From Strongylocentrotus purpuratus (lineage: Eukaryota; Echinodermata; Echinoidea; Camarodonta; Strongylocentrotidae): a stretch of DNA of 64,000 nt. Position numbers and translations under genes: made by a program. Numbering within the stretch: the first letter of the stretch is position 1; every line of letters begins with the position of its first letter. Below are positions 1 through 12,600 of this stretch, piece after piece. The stretch is taken from assembly GCF_000002235.5 (NCBI RefSeq), contig NW_022145607.1, positions 36,984,529 through 37,048,528 of the forward strand. Direction: 5' to 3'. The notes under the pieces are model-generated. The model searched no databases, had not been told where the DNA came from, and saw nothing but the letters and a program-made list of their open reading frames with translations.

Positions 1-1680
1 ATTTCTTAGGAATGTTGTCAAGAATATTTTATGCCATTTATTGATTGAATTATCAGACATACCCACAAGTTTGTCCCAACACAAAACAGAGAATTTCTCC
101 TTTCTCTACCCCCCTCCCCCAACCATACAAACAAATCATTATGGTCTTTCTTGTAATCCTTCTACTAGTAACACATTTGACACATTTATCTTAATTTTTA
201 ATGACTTTCAAATAGGTTTAATTAAGATATATCAAACATGGTTTTCAAAAGCTTTATAATAAAATCAAATTCTTAGAGATTATAATGATGGAGTGTGACC
301 GAGAACTCTTTAATGCATCATTCATGTTTGCCATGACACAGAGATGTCTGTAAGTTCTTTTTTATTTCCTTTCCTCTAATGCTATTGGAAGAGGTCTACC
401 GTCTCTCACACATTAAGATATATCAAATCAAATATCAACTTCTTACAGTAGGTACACAGTTACCATGTATTTGATACTAGATGCACAATCGTTGCAATTG
501 CATATTCATTTCATGACTGGAACATTATGCGAAAAAATAGAGATGAATCTTGCTCTTTTTTTAATCACAAATTATGAAACATATTTCAAATTTCATGTAA
601 AAAGGGAACTTTCTGACCATACACAGCAATCTGATTCCCAAAGATACCATAAAATTCCATTGCAATGAGTGCAGAATGGGATGAATCAGTCAAGAAATAA
701 TAGTTTCCCAAGAGAAAAGATGGGAAGGAGAGTTAAACAATTTATGCAAGTGAACATAGAGTTGCATGCAAACAGCCAGAGTATGGCTATTGTTTGAGCC
801 TCAGCAGTCACTTCAATGCGATCCTCCTGTCCATACCAAAATTCCAGAGAATTCCAAGAGTGCATTAGAAGATCGAGTCCATGTTCCCTGGAGTTTGACC
901 AAACACAGACACTTACAAATCAGTCTACCTTTGACAATGTAAAACTGAAGACAATACAGAACTGACAAACTCAATACACAGATTCCATCTTAATAATCAA
1001 CACATAAATGTAACTCACTTCAAGTAAAATCATAAAAGAACACCAGAAAGGCAAGTACCCCAAAATGCAATTATAGACAAGGGCTAAGTTCCCACAAAAG
1101 GAAACCAGTGCTGAGTTCCAACAGCCAAAGTTTACAGCAGAAATTGTAACAAGATATTGATAAATGATTATCAATACTTAATTTTTCTCAAAGAGAAAAC
1201 AAACAAGAGAGAGCGAGAGGGGGGAATCGAGAGATAGAAGATAGACAGGGGAGAGGAGAAAGAAAAGAGGTGCATAAATATACACATACGCAAAACAGAA
1301 AAGAAATCAAATTAAAGAGGCCAAGGGGAGGAGGCAGAAGGGGAAAGAGTCAAATAAACAAAGACAAAGAGATACAATGACATATTCATTCAGAAACAAA
1401 AGTTGTAACAAATAGATATTTATAAAGTAGAAAGAAAGATGCAATCAGGAAGAACAGAAAAAGTAAGTAAAACTATCAAAGAAAAAAAAATATCCAGAAG
1501 GTCATATAAAGAGGTAATTCCTATGCAGAGAGAGAGAGGTACAGTATAGATAAAAAGAAAAGAAAAGGCGTAAATATAATAAAGAAATATATAAAATGAG
1601 GTAGACATCCCTCCCCCCCAGAAAAAAGAAAAGAAAGAGATAAAATGAAAAACCTTTAAGCAAAAAATTTGAAAACGTGG
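1..1680. other. Non-coding, AT-rich; nothing recognised
   Basis: The stretch holds purine-rich low complexity (about 1200-1560) and no element I recognise. Several splice-like sites occur on the minus strand, but no segment reads as dynein. It is probably intron or 3' flank of the dynein gene. Confidence 0.5.
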
Positions 1681-1689
1681 CCAATTTGA

Positions 1690-1900
1690 ATAGAAAAGCA
1701 ATGCTTTTTAACTTCTCAATGTGTTGCCAATTTCAGGGTTTGAAAGCTTATTTTCCTTTTTTTTAATTCCAAGCATCAAACGCAGTCATACAACAACCTT
1801 CACCCAATGAGTGTAGACATGTTTGCCTTTTGGACTCATGTATTGGGTATATTTATATTGCTCAGAATCAAAAGTTATTGAGCTATCGTGAAAAGGAAAA
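1690..1900 (+). repeat. Dispersed repeat, copy 1 (partner at 44805-45010)
   Basis: The motif CTCAATGTGTTGCCAATTTC, then AATTCCAAGCATC and, 90 bp later, GGTATATTTATATTGCTCAG recur in the same order at 44805-45010 with CTCAATATGTTGCCAACTGA. This is an unidentified old dispersed repeat with no coding content. Confidence 0.6.
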
Positions 1901-1999
1901 CAGAAAGAGAGATAATGAGAAAAGATGGATAGTGAAGATTGAAAACCCACAAGTCAAATGCCTTTCGTTCCCAGATTTTAAAACATCAGACATTCTTAC

Positions 2000-2023
2000 C
2001 TTCTGAACTTGATTTCCAGCCAT
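2000..2023 (-). other. Weak micro-exon candidate (24 bp)
   Basis: The sequence gttttgcctaag is followed by 24 bp (MAGNQVQK in the dynein phase) and a perfect gtaaga donor. It would suit a micro-exon in the missing C-terminal part, but eight residues cannot be aligned and chance is likely. Confidence 0.2.
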
Positions 2024-2255
2024 CTTAGGCAAAACAGGATCAAGTTTATAAATCAGTTAGAAATGATGCAAACTAAACATTTTACAAAACAAAAGATCTT
2101 TCAAGGGACCACAGACATCTTACAAATAAAGTAGTCATTAGACAGAACACCAATATCTAAACATAAGATTATTTTCGAACTGATGTACTAACATCTGTGT
2201 TTAAAATCTCAAAAGGCATTTATGTGTGAGGCTTCACCCTTTATGCCTCTGAGCC

Positions 2256-2275
2256 CCCCCCCCCCCCCCCCCCAC
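2256..2275 (+). repeat. Poly-C tract
   Basis: About 18-20 consecutive C followed by acc. Poly-C of this length is prone to slippage and sequencing error, so the exact count is doubtful. Confidence 0.8.
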
Positions 2276-2314
2276 CCTCCATCCCTCTGCAAGCAGATAT
2301 CAAAGGGATTGGGT

Positions 2315-2726
2315 ATCTTTGTCTCAGATTCTGAAACAAAATCCAGGATTTAGCTCATGCTGAAATTATAATTATACACCCTTAGGTCAGTCAGGAACCA
2401 AATGACTTTTTCAAGCCTATGTGTTATCAGTGTCTTTGATATGGTGTAATATTAAAGCCCCCTGTTTGATCATCAAGATATTTATGATTGGAAATCGAAA
2501 TTTCAAAAAATAATTATTTAAAATACTACATTCTATTGGGGAAAATGAGTATGGTAAAACCGGTCACTCAAAGACTTTTTAATGTTTTGAGGCACTTCAT
2601 GATCCTTTTGAAGCGCGATTGTTGTAGGGGCTTCAATATCACATCATATCAAAGACACTGCTAACACGTAGGATCATGTATCTCAGATTTAACATCGTTA
2701 AACAATGCCTTTAAGAAAAATAACTG
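2315..2726 (+). repeat. Dispersed repeat, copy 1 (inverted partner at 10413-10775)
   Basis: It shares GGATTTAGCTCATGCTG, CTTAGGTCAGTCAGGAA, TTTATGATTGGAAATC, GAGTGACC-like and GAGGCACTTCATGATC-like blocks with the reverse complement of 10413-10775. The two ends differ and contain no reading frame. It is an unidentified interspersed repeat of about 400 bp. Confidence 0.8.
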
Positions 2727-3137
2727 GCAAAAACACATCATTTTCATGTACAAGTTAGTTCTATTTCTATTCTCACAATGCCACTCCCTTGTTAATGTCT
2801 TATTCAGACGTAAATATAAACACACTTGTTATTGTACAAATTACAAAACATTAAATATGTTGCAATAAAAAAAAAAAAATAACTGCACAACATTATAAAC
2901 AATATCACGGGTTAGTCACAGATAATATATTTCCATGTATAAAATTGTATATCAAAGCAACAAATATGATAATAACAGTACTAGTAAATTAGTTCGTACA
3001 AATATTGTTAACTGCTGTAATCATGACGTATACATGCATGTACACAAATTAAGACTGGTTTAGCGATATTGAAAAGACAACCACTCCGCAAACTGCAGCC
3101 ATGTTATATCACATTTTCAGCACTCAATTTTGCTTAC

Positions 3138-3155
3138 CACAATACGCCATTCGTC
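3138..3155 (-). other. Weak micro-exon candidate (18 bp)
   Basis: A long pyrimidine-rich acceptor (ttctttcaatctaaccttcttaatag spans 3156-3181) precedes 18 bp (DEWRIV) and a gtaagc donor. The borders are good and the content is too short to judge. Confidence 0.2.
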
Positions 3156-3649
3156 CTATTAAGAAGGTTAGATTGAAAGAAGGTAAGGAGGGAAAATCAT
3201 GGAAAATTAAAGGATAGATTTTCTTTTAACAGCTGAAAGAGGTTTTGTTTAACTGAATACAACAATAAAGTTCATGCAACATTGCTCATGCATCATGCAT
3301 ACATTGATCACTCCATGCAGGTTAAATAAATAGACTCTGTACTCTTGTGCATAAGCATAAGTTTGGCTATTATATTGCAATATATACCAATATATATGTT
3401 CAAGTGCATGCTTAAGCTGGGTATACATTTTATGAAGATTTAGTCTGAAAAAAAATGCTGTAGTAAAAACAGAAGAAAATTATTTCTACAAAGAAGCACA
3501 ATTATTCACAATACATGTATAGCAGAAATTATGAGCTGTAAAGGCCAACGAAAATGTTTCTCATTTCTTATTCATGCATCTATGGATGTAATGGTCATAA
3601 TGGTGGAAATTCAGGTATGAGGTTTTCATACAAATAAATAAAAGTAATA

Positions 3650-4105
3650 TTGAATGGCCTGAAGGAGGATACAAAGGTACATTACATTCGCTTTGAGAAT
3701 ATTTTACTCATTATGCCTGTTTCATCAGCTCGAGTTTGCCAAATATCCCGCTATTTTCAGACTCTGAATATTGTCCCGAAGCTCAAAATCGCGTCTTCAC
3801 CAGACCGATACACTCATCACAAACTAGCTCGGATGGATGCAAATTATCCCGCTATTTCGGAAATAGCGGATATTTTGGAAACAAGACCAAGATTTTTCAG
3901 GATATTTTCTCGACCAAATATCCCACTAATTGCAACTGCGGTCTGATGGAGACGCCAATTAACTGGCTTATTTGCGATCTGGATAGGTAAAATAGCAGGC
4001 TTTTTGGCAAACTTGGGCTGATGAGGACAGGCCTATTGTGCTGACTCATGAAATACGCTCTTCAGATTGTGCGATATACCTTGAATCCCATTCAAGGCCA
4101 TTCAA
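3650..4105. mobile_element. Foldback element with ~110-bp inverted ends
   Basis: It begins TTGAATGGCCT and ends AGGCCATTCAA. The two ends remain similar in inverted orientation for roughly 110 bp (for example CATCAGCTCGAGTTTGCC against GGCAAACTTGGGCTGATG). There is no transposase frame: a non-autonomous DNA transposon or foldback. Confidence 0.75.
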
Positions 4106-4112
4106 CATTATA

Positions 4113-4386
4113 CAGTGCGTCCCAGAAAAAAACGAAACCGAGAACTATCAATGATTTATCATAACTTAATCACAATTATAATTAATAAATGACACAAGAC
4201 TTTTTGGTTTCCTCTCTTCAAATTGCTTTTAATCACTCATGCGTGAGATATGAATCATATGAGTTGCATCAAATGAAAGAGGAGGATCTAACCTTTTTCA
4301 ATATGTATCATATATTAATTATAATTGTGATTTAGTTATGATAAAACATCAATAATTCTCGGTTTCGTTTTTTCTGGGACGCACTG
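4113..4386. mobile_element. Tc1/mariner-type MITE, 274 bp, TA target duplication
   Basis: Inverted ends CAGTGCGTCCCAGAAAAA.. and ..TTTTTCTGGGACGCACTG are near-perfect over about 60 bp and flanked by TA on both sides. The core is AT-rich and non-coding. It lies 7 bp from the 3650-4105 element. Confidence 0.9.
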
Positions 4387-4654
4387 TATAAAGTGATTCC
4401 TGCATGTTATCACCCGTCCTTGGGGGGGGGGGGAGTGCAGATAGGAGATGAACAAGAAATGAGAATATAAACTTGGCCATTTAATCTTTTTTTAAATACA
4501 GTAATGCATGCAAGGCTGTGTGAGGAAAGAGACCATGTTTACATCACCATCGACTATCTACATACTATATACACCACATTTAGTACATTAGAGGTAATAA
4601 TTTGGATTTGAGAATCTATTTATTCTCTTTTTCCCACATTTTCCAGGAAATCAC

Positions 4655-4702
4655 CTCGTGTATCTTATCAATAGTAACAAACAACGAGTCTTCTGCACCG
4701 GT
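4655..4702 (-). CDS. Candidate dynein exon 48 (or terminal exon to 4616)
   Basis: A strong pyrimidine tract and attccacag precede an open segment in the required phase 0, encoding TGAEDSLFVTIDKIHE. This resembles the helix after FGLH.NADI in dyneins. GAG|gtgatt at 4654 could be a donor. If it is not used, the frame reads on through ISWKMWEKENK to a TAG at 4616-4618 and the protein ends without most of the usual C-terminal domain. Confidence 0.5.
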
Positions 4703-4798
4703 CTGTGGAATAATGGGCGATGAGATGGGAGAAAACAGGTGCAAAATTACGTACTTTTGAAAATACTTTCTTTCACTATACAAGTACCGGTACCTTCT

Positions 4799-5198
4799 AT
4801 AGAGTACCGAAGCTGTGACGTCATAAAAATCTATTTTTAGAATTTCTCAATTTTTTTTCTTCATTTTCCGAAAGAACATCAAAAATAATGTCCAAATGTC
4901 GAAAAACCAATTGAATATGTTAAATATTGGCTGAGATATGACCATCTGAATAAAGATACTCTCCATAGGAACTCAGTGTTATATGCTCTGGCTCCTAATG
5001 GTTAGGAGCCAGAGCATATAACACTGAGTTCCCATAGGACATATATTCATTCAGATGGTCATATCTCAGCCAATATTTAACATATTCAATTGGTTTTCTA
5101 CATTTGGACATTATTTTGGGTGTTCTTTCGGAATATGAAGAAAAAATTGAGAAATTCTAAAAATAGATTTTTGATGACGTCACACTTCACCACTCTAT
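4799..5198. mobile_element. Long near-perfect palindrome (foldback), ~200-bp arms, 3-bp loop
   Basis: ATAGAGT..GTGACGTCAT at the left is mirrored by ATGACGTCAC..ACTCTAT at the right. The central 36 bp pair almost completely around GGCTCCTAA-TGG-TTAGGAGCC. The arms differ mainly by a short indel near 5030. Transcribed within the dynein intron it would fold into a long hairpin. Confidence 0.92.
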
Positions 5199-6028
5199 GT
5201 GGATTAAAGCTCTAGCACACATCTATCTTATCATCTACTCCTTTCAAAATGGTTTTGAATTTTGTGATGACGTAAATCAGACGTAAACAAGAATTCAATA
5301 TGAATTCATTCAGGATATGCCAAAATCTTACAATAAAACATGGTTATATATCCATTTTTAAACACAGTTATAATCACTCTTGGTTATAAAAAATCATATA
5401 AGACTGGCAAATATAAAATATGCTGTATATGCTTGTATATTAGATAGTGTCTACATGGGAATCTAAATGCTGAAAGAGTCCAATGTGATGCCAACTACAT
5501 GTATATTATATGATACAAAATGTATAATATATGCAGAAGTAGCTTATATAGACGCTCTTGATAATGATAAACCTGTACTCGTATACTGTACAGAAGGCCT
5601 TCACTAACTATGTAAATTGAAATAAGGTCCGCTGTAGCATCAATTATTCGTAGAGATCAAGAAAACTATGATGTAGAAGATCTTTACTATAATGCTGCAT
5701 GTATATATTTTCCCAAACAAACTTCATCTTGAAATGGTGTACAGTACATGATGCTACTTCAAACATAGCAAATTTAGAAGACTTTTTAAGACAAATTTCA
5801 GATTTTTTAGCCTTCCTCAACAATTACAGGGTTGTCAAAATGTTATGCCAGCAATTTCCAACAATGAAGATTTCTACATAATTGATGCTTCCTACTACAG
5901 AAAACAAAAATGTGTAAGATAATGGTTAGAATCTGAGATATGAGCTAAGAAACAAGTAAAGAAGTCTACGATGAGATGTTGCCAATTCAAGCATGCATTG
6001 TGTAAAAATTCAGAATAGTGATCATTAC

Positions 6029-6159
6029 CTCGTACGATGTATGCATACCACAGGCCTCTGGGACATCAAGAAAGTGGTTTGGCAAGGCTTCTATGGACTG
6101 AGTCAGAGAACTGACTCTCACATAGTTGCTGAAGAAAGCTGGCGGGATGCGGAATTTCA
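6029..6159 (-). CDS. DNHD1: Dynein exon 47: IP..LP..PE.FGLH segment
   Basis: This exon encodes KFRIPPAFFSNYVRVSSLTQ and EALPNHFLDVPEACGMHTSY, equal to Y..P.......Y...I..LP....PE.FGLH.NA. It ends in phase 0 with donor gtaatg. An (ATT)n element tail sits 22 bp before the acceptor. Confidence 0.94.
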
Positions 6160-8049
6160 CTGTAGTATTCATAGGAGAGAATAATAATAATAATAATAAC
6201 AACATTTATAATGCGCACATATCCACCCCAAGAGAAAGAGGATAACAAATGACTAGCAGGTGCATTTGTAACACAAAAAGAAGCTGACCACTTTTTGGTA
6301 GAAATCTAGTCAGCCATTTTCAGAAACTAATATTGATAAGAGCAACATGCCCCAGTATTTAATTACATGGACATTCGTTCTCATGTGTCGGTTGATAAAA
6401 AGATTGCAAGGACTGAACAATCAATGAACAATACTTGGGGGTATAATAAAGGGATAGAGTGCCCATATCTGCAAGTGCATGTGTGACTATGCGATTCTAA
6501 TAAAACAAAACACGCAACAAACACAAAATCTTCATTATATCTATTATACCAATAGGTATTCTTCCAAAAGTGAGTAAAAACTCATGAGAAAAGTCTAATA
6601 TAGATCTAATTTTATACTAAAGCTTTGAATGCTATCTTTTATGTTAAGAATTCTAAAGTGCTTGTAAAATAAATCAGAGAGTAGAAATGGCAATCTTTTT
6701 TTTGCAAAGTCAAAATGATTTGTCCCCCTTTATTACTGAATTATGACAATTATTTTTCGGACACTTCCTCTTTAGAATATGAGGATTAATATCAGAGTAA
6801 GTATTAGAGGAATAAAATAAAAAGTTCTTGTCAATTTAGGTGCGTAGACATACAGTGTAGGGCTCTCCAAAATAATTGATATTATGTAAGACGGAATATC
6901 TAAACTTGTGTAGCAATATCAAATAAAAAGACATACACTTGGTAGCTTCAAACTCCCTCTTGGTTGCGTTGGGTCCAATCCAATAATCTACCATGGCCGA
7001 TAGATTGGTCCTGTCGTAGTCATCGTTGATGTAGCTACCGTAGATGATCTCAGTCAGGATGTACCTCAGTCCCATCCAGGAAATACCCTTCAAAGACTCA
7101 TTCTCTGAGGGGCTATCACTGAACACCATCCTGGCGATGTTGAATGCCTCCTGAGGGTTAAAGTTAAGATTACAAAAGAATCAGAGTAACTTGTTTCTTG
7201 AAGGTGTCTTTGTTAGAATGCTACTTAGTCTCTTCTATTAGATACCCTTCAAAGACCCACAATATTGCATTCCTCCTGCACTAATGTAGGTCACAGAAAG
7301 GGCAGATGATAACAAATTAGTTATACAAATCAAAATTCCTTTTGTTTTCTAAGAACCGTTTGTATCAGAGAGCCCCCCCCCCCTTCCATTAATATTTTCA
7401 TGCACTTCATTACTCTGCTGTAACTGTCAGGTTGCTTAATAAGTATCTTGATGGAACAGTTACATCTTTAAAATTATGCAATTCAACATTAATGTGGAGC
7501 TCCGGATTATCATCTTGGCAAGTCAGGTTTTTAGGAGTAAAAAATACCGGGTACTGTACTACTGCTTTTTTTTGCAGGCAGGTGATGAAACAACAGTGTT
7601 GTGTATTTGTGTGACAGGCTATAGAATAAACATGTACATCTATACAGTCATGAAGCATTACCAATACATTGTGCAATGACATTGTTCAAATATGGAGTTT
7701 TTGTGACAAGTACATTGTTTGTCATCAAATAAGGTAAAGGTAAAGGTACTCACACTAAGCTCATTATGGGAGAAATCCATGACGTCTGGGTAATTCCACC
7801 CAGCGAGACCATAGCGCCCTCGCAGTCTGACGGTGGCATGAACCATGGCAATGTTATGAAGTAGAGGGACCCACTCGGACCGGGAGCTAGCCTTGAGCTG
7901 CTCTGGTTCAAAGGAGCTGACTGCTCGAAGGAGAGATTCTTTGACAATCTGTGAAGAGGAAAAGCAACGGGATGAAAGGGTTACTGCTTCGATGTTTTGA
8001 TGTAAACATTTATTCATTTTTATAAATATTTTCCCATTTGCTATGTTTT

Positions 8050-8089
<40 letters not shown>

Positions 8090-8100
8090 GTTTTTGAATG

Positions 8101-8136
<36 letters not shown>

Positions 8137-9560
8137 TGTATGTTTGATGTAAACTTGCATTTTTAGTCTTTTGACTTTTTGACAAGTCTTGAATAAAACC
8201 TCATTTGAATTAAATTGAATTGAAAAGTACTACTTGTTGACACCAAAGATATTATCAAGGTGCTTGCACTAACTTAAATTTGTCTAATGATATTACATAA
8301 TAGATAGAAACACTGTACTCAACCTCAATAGGGCAAGCACATGTAAATAAAATCATTATTATCCTCATCATCATCATCACCACTTTTAACATCACGTCAT
8401 CATCATTACCATTGTCACAATAGGCAGCAGAAACAATGTCATATAATGTTAAAGATCATCTTCTCATTTTAATGAGTTAGATAACTTCAGAGCAATGTTT
8501 ATAGCATCCATTATGTCTTCATTACATCATCATCATCATCCCATTCAGCAGCGTCGTCGTCGTCGTCGTCGTCGTTGCCGCCGCCGCCGCCACCACCACC
8601 ATCACCATCATCAACTGCATCACCACCAGCACCACCATCATCACCACCACTACCACCACCAACACCACCACCATGATAATCATCATCACCATCACCACCA
8701 CCACCACCACCACCACCACCACCACCACCACCACCACCACCACCACCACCACCACCACCACCACCACCACCACCACCACCACCACCACCATCATCACTAC
8801 TACTACCACCACTACCACCACCACCACCACCACCACCACCACCACCACCACCACCACCACCATCATCACCACCACCACCACCATATTCATCATCATTCTG
8901 CTCTCCATCATCATCACCATGACAACCTCTTCCATGTTCTCCTTACCTTAGGTGTATCAATGACGACCTTGACCCCATACTGCAGGAGCCTGACTGGTAT
9001 ATTCCTGCTGACCTGTGCTGAGATCCACACTCTGAAGGGGCTTTCCCCGCCCTGTTTGTTATCATTCTCTTGGAGTAGAGTCTCTAGTGAGTTCAGTAGA
9101 TGGGTGGCATTGTGAGCACTCTTCAGCATCACCCACGTACCCTGTGTAGAAGAACGGTCTGTTAATATCTGCATTCTTCATCTTTTAATTGTTTATTTTT
9201 TAACAAACATAAACACTTTATTTAATTCCCATTTAATACATACTACTGTTGTTGTTGTTGTTGTTGTTGTTGTTGCTCTTTATTCTTCTACATGTACTCG
9301 TAATGCTCTTACTAATAAAATTACATACATGTTTATATATATTTAGTTGTTTACAATTTGATTGTGAAATTCTTTGCGGCCTGAGGGCCAAATTGCAGAT
9401 TCTTTTGTAATTATAAAAAAAAATATGATAATACATTGTAAAAAGATTAAAGAAATTCCAGCCATTATGAGGTTTGTAAAATACTACAAGAGCAATAATA
9501 TTTTTAAATAAATTCATCTGATTGTGAGAGAAAAAGAGGAAGAGAGAAAGGGAGAGAGAT

Positions 9561-9611
<51 letters not shown>

Positions 9612-12600
9612 CCAAAAATGGTAACAACTTCAGCTTTACAGAGCCAGTGTCTAAACATTTAGATATCTCTAGTCATTCACAGAAGGCTTTCAATCCATGC
9701 AATTTATAGACTTTGGGATGACAAAGAACAAAGAAGAAGCTCTATCTTTAATTTTTGTGGTCAACATTTTCAAACAAATGGATTTAAGGGTACTTTTTTG
9801 ACAATTATATATAGCACATATTGAAAGAGGCTTATAGAGTTTTCTTACTTCTTGCATTGCGTGCTGTACTGCTTTCCTGGCTCGTCTCTCCTCGTTGTGT
9901 TCAGCATTGCTGAGGTTGACCACGGTGCCTTGGACCTGTTTCTTGGCTGAGAACTCATGGAAGATCTTCTCTGCCACATCCCCCTCCCGGGTGTAGAGAA
10001 GCAGAACGGGGATGACGGGAGAGGTCTGCCTCAGGATCACGTTGGGATCAATGGCTACATCATTGGTATACCTGTATGATACAGAAGATTAGGATAATAA
10101 TGATAATAATGATATTCTGGGTATCTTTGGCGGTTATTCATCAATGTCTCTATAAAGCGCTTTAAAGAATATACTTTTACCCCGATAATCGGATATAAGC
10201 TTGCCAACACACAATGCTTATACATTCTCCATTCCCTGGGGAGCATTCCAAGTCAAGTGCTATTTTTACGTACACTCACAATGCTCAGCAAATTGATCAT
10301 GCATACTTATTCATATTTATATGGAATTACATGTGTCATTTCATACCTTTATTTGCTTATTAGATTCAAATTCAAATTATGAAGAACGAGCTAACTTTCC
10401 TATGGGGATCTGTACTTAAAGGCATCGTTTAATAATGTGAACAATATCTGAGATGCATGGCCCTCAGTGTCTGTGATATGATGCAATATTGAAACCCTAA
10501 AAAAATTGCCTTTCAAAATGATTATGAAGTGCCTCAAAAAAGTAATAATCTTTGAGTGACCGATTTTAACATACTCATTTCGCCCAATAGACTGTAGTGT
10601 TATAAAACTGTTAGGAAAACAAAAAATAAATTTTGATTTCCAATCATAAATATCTTGATAATCAGACAGACAATCGGCTTATAAAAGTCATTCCTGACTG
10701 ACCTAAAGGTTTGTAATTATCATTGCAGCATGAGCTAAATCCAGAATTTTGTTCCAGAATCTGAAGCAATGTTACTGAGTCATTTTAATATGCTATGCTA
10801 CAGGCTTGTCCTACGGCACTAAGCATACCTTACCTCTATTAAACCACTACTTACTTCTTGCCAAGTGACTTTCCTACAAACACAGTGGCGGCTTGCATGA
10901 TCCTATCCGGTCTGAACGCTCGTATGACCATGAGCCTCTGCATGGGATTGTAGTTATCATCCATCTTCTCTGGTAGCGGATGAAGCTCTGGGTTCTCATG
11001 CTCGCCTAGGGTACGCCACTGGGTCTCTCTACCGTCCTTAGGCATCCTCTCAAACATGTCCTGGAACCACTCAAAATTGATGGCGAGGGACTGAGGAGAG
11101 GGGGGGGGGGCACGAGAATGGAACAGGGTTAGTATTGTAATCGGTATCTGTAATTCAATTATTAGGTATCCCGGGAAGTGTTTCACAAAGACATACTTTA
11201 AGTTGGCCTTAACTATGGCAGGCCATTCATGCCACTGTTTGCTCTCACCATTATGATCTTTAGATACGAAAATTCGTTCAATAATAAATTATAAAAAAAG
11301 AGTAAATTCTATAGATATGTGACAACGATTTGTACGTTCCTTGAGAGACCAATGCCAGTAATTGGTGAGAGCAAACAGTAGCATGAACTGCCTGCCATAG
11401 TTAGTCCAACTTAAAGTTAATCTTAGTCTTTGTGAAACATTCCCCAGATGTGACGAGGGGCAAATAAGCTACAGCTTTATGTCTCTACACCCAAGCAAAT
11501 AAAAAAGTAAAACCAAAACCTGAATTCTATTTGGGATTGCTTAAAGGAGGGATTGGCTTTGGTAAGCATGAAATGTGTGGATGGTAGTCTCTTAAAAATC
11601 AGGACGCAAACATTACATGAGACCTGATTGTCAGTAGTAAAAATCTTAGATTACATGCTCTTCAGCAGAAAAATGAGAGAAACAATTTAGTGAAAGCAAA
11701 TATCAAATAAAAATAGAAAAGTTATGAAGTTTTGAAGTTTTGAAGTTTTTAATAGTGAAACACAAATTTGCAACACTGTGATCATCTTGCCAGCTCCTCG
11801 CCAATTTGCTCATCCAGAAAATTTCATGAAGTTTCATTTTCTTAGTTATTGATGACGGAATTTTTCTTTTTTTCATACAGGGGTTGTATATAAACATATT
11901 TGCAACAACTATATATCGAGGGGTCAGTGACACAAAGACGTAACTCCATATTTTGCCAAAATGGGTATTTGATATAAAAATGTTCAGAAAAATGTGGGCT
12001 TTCCAGGAAACACAAAGACCTAACTCCACCCAACAACCCATTGAAGTCAATGGCTAATAGTAAAACATAGACTTAACTCCTTAAGGCCCAAGTGGAGATA
12101 CGTCTTTGTGTCACTGACCCCTCGATATAAAGGGTGAATGAATGATTGAAAATATTCACCTGTAAGGAATGGAACTGATCATCCAGCATCCAATCGAAGG
12201 GTTTCCTGATCTGACAGACCCTGTGGTCTGAGGGAGCAGACAGACCCAAGCCACTCATAGTAGCAGAGCCAAGCTGAGGGGAGATCACATACTCGCGCTC
12301 ACCATATCCTACGTTACCGATCGAATCTTCCACCTGTAATGTAAGATAGTAATTTATAACATTTTAACTTGAAAATAAGTTCAAAATTACATATTTCTAT
12401 AAGCTTTTACATGCCGTGCTGCAAACTTCCACTTGATTGATTTCAAACAGGTTTATTCAACAGAACTTCAAAGCATAATGATTTAATTTTTTTCCCTTCA
12501 AAACAGGTACAAGCTACAATTAATGAATATTATACAACTCACTCCTATATCCTAATCAAATGATTGGTCAAATGTGATCACGTGTGATTCATTTACTGAG

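Noticed and set aside
780-870. Dynein C-terminal exon (minus strand, EDRIEVTAEAQTIAILWLF)
   Set aside because: Good acceptor (atggacag) and open for about 45 codons, but no match to the dynein C-terminal domain and a hydrophobic end; chance is more likely.
971-1174. Small membrane protein on the minus strand
   Set aside because: Hydrophobic 67-codon frame with no homology I recognise, in AT-rich non-coding sequence.
8495-9115. Long poly-His open frame and its poly-Val antisense
   Set aside because: It is the translation of a CAC/CAT triplet array lying in a dynein intron and running into exon 44 antisense; no non-repeat protein content.
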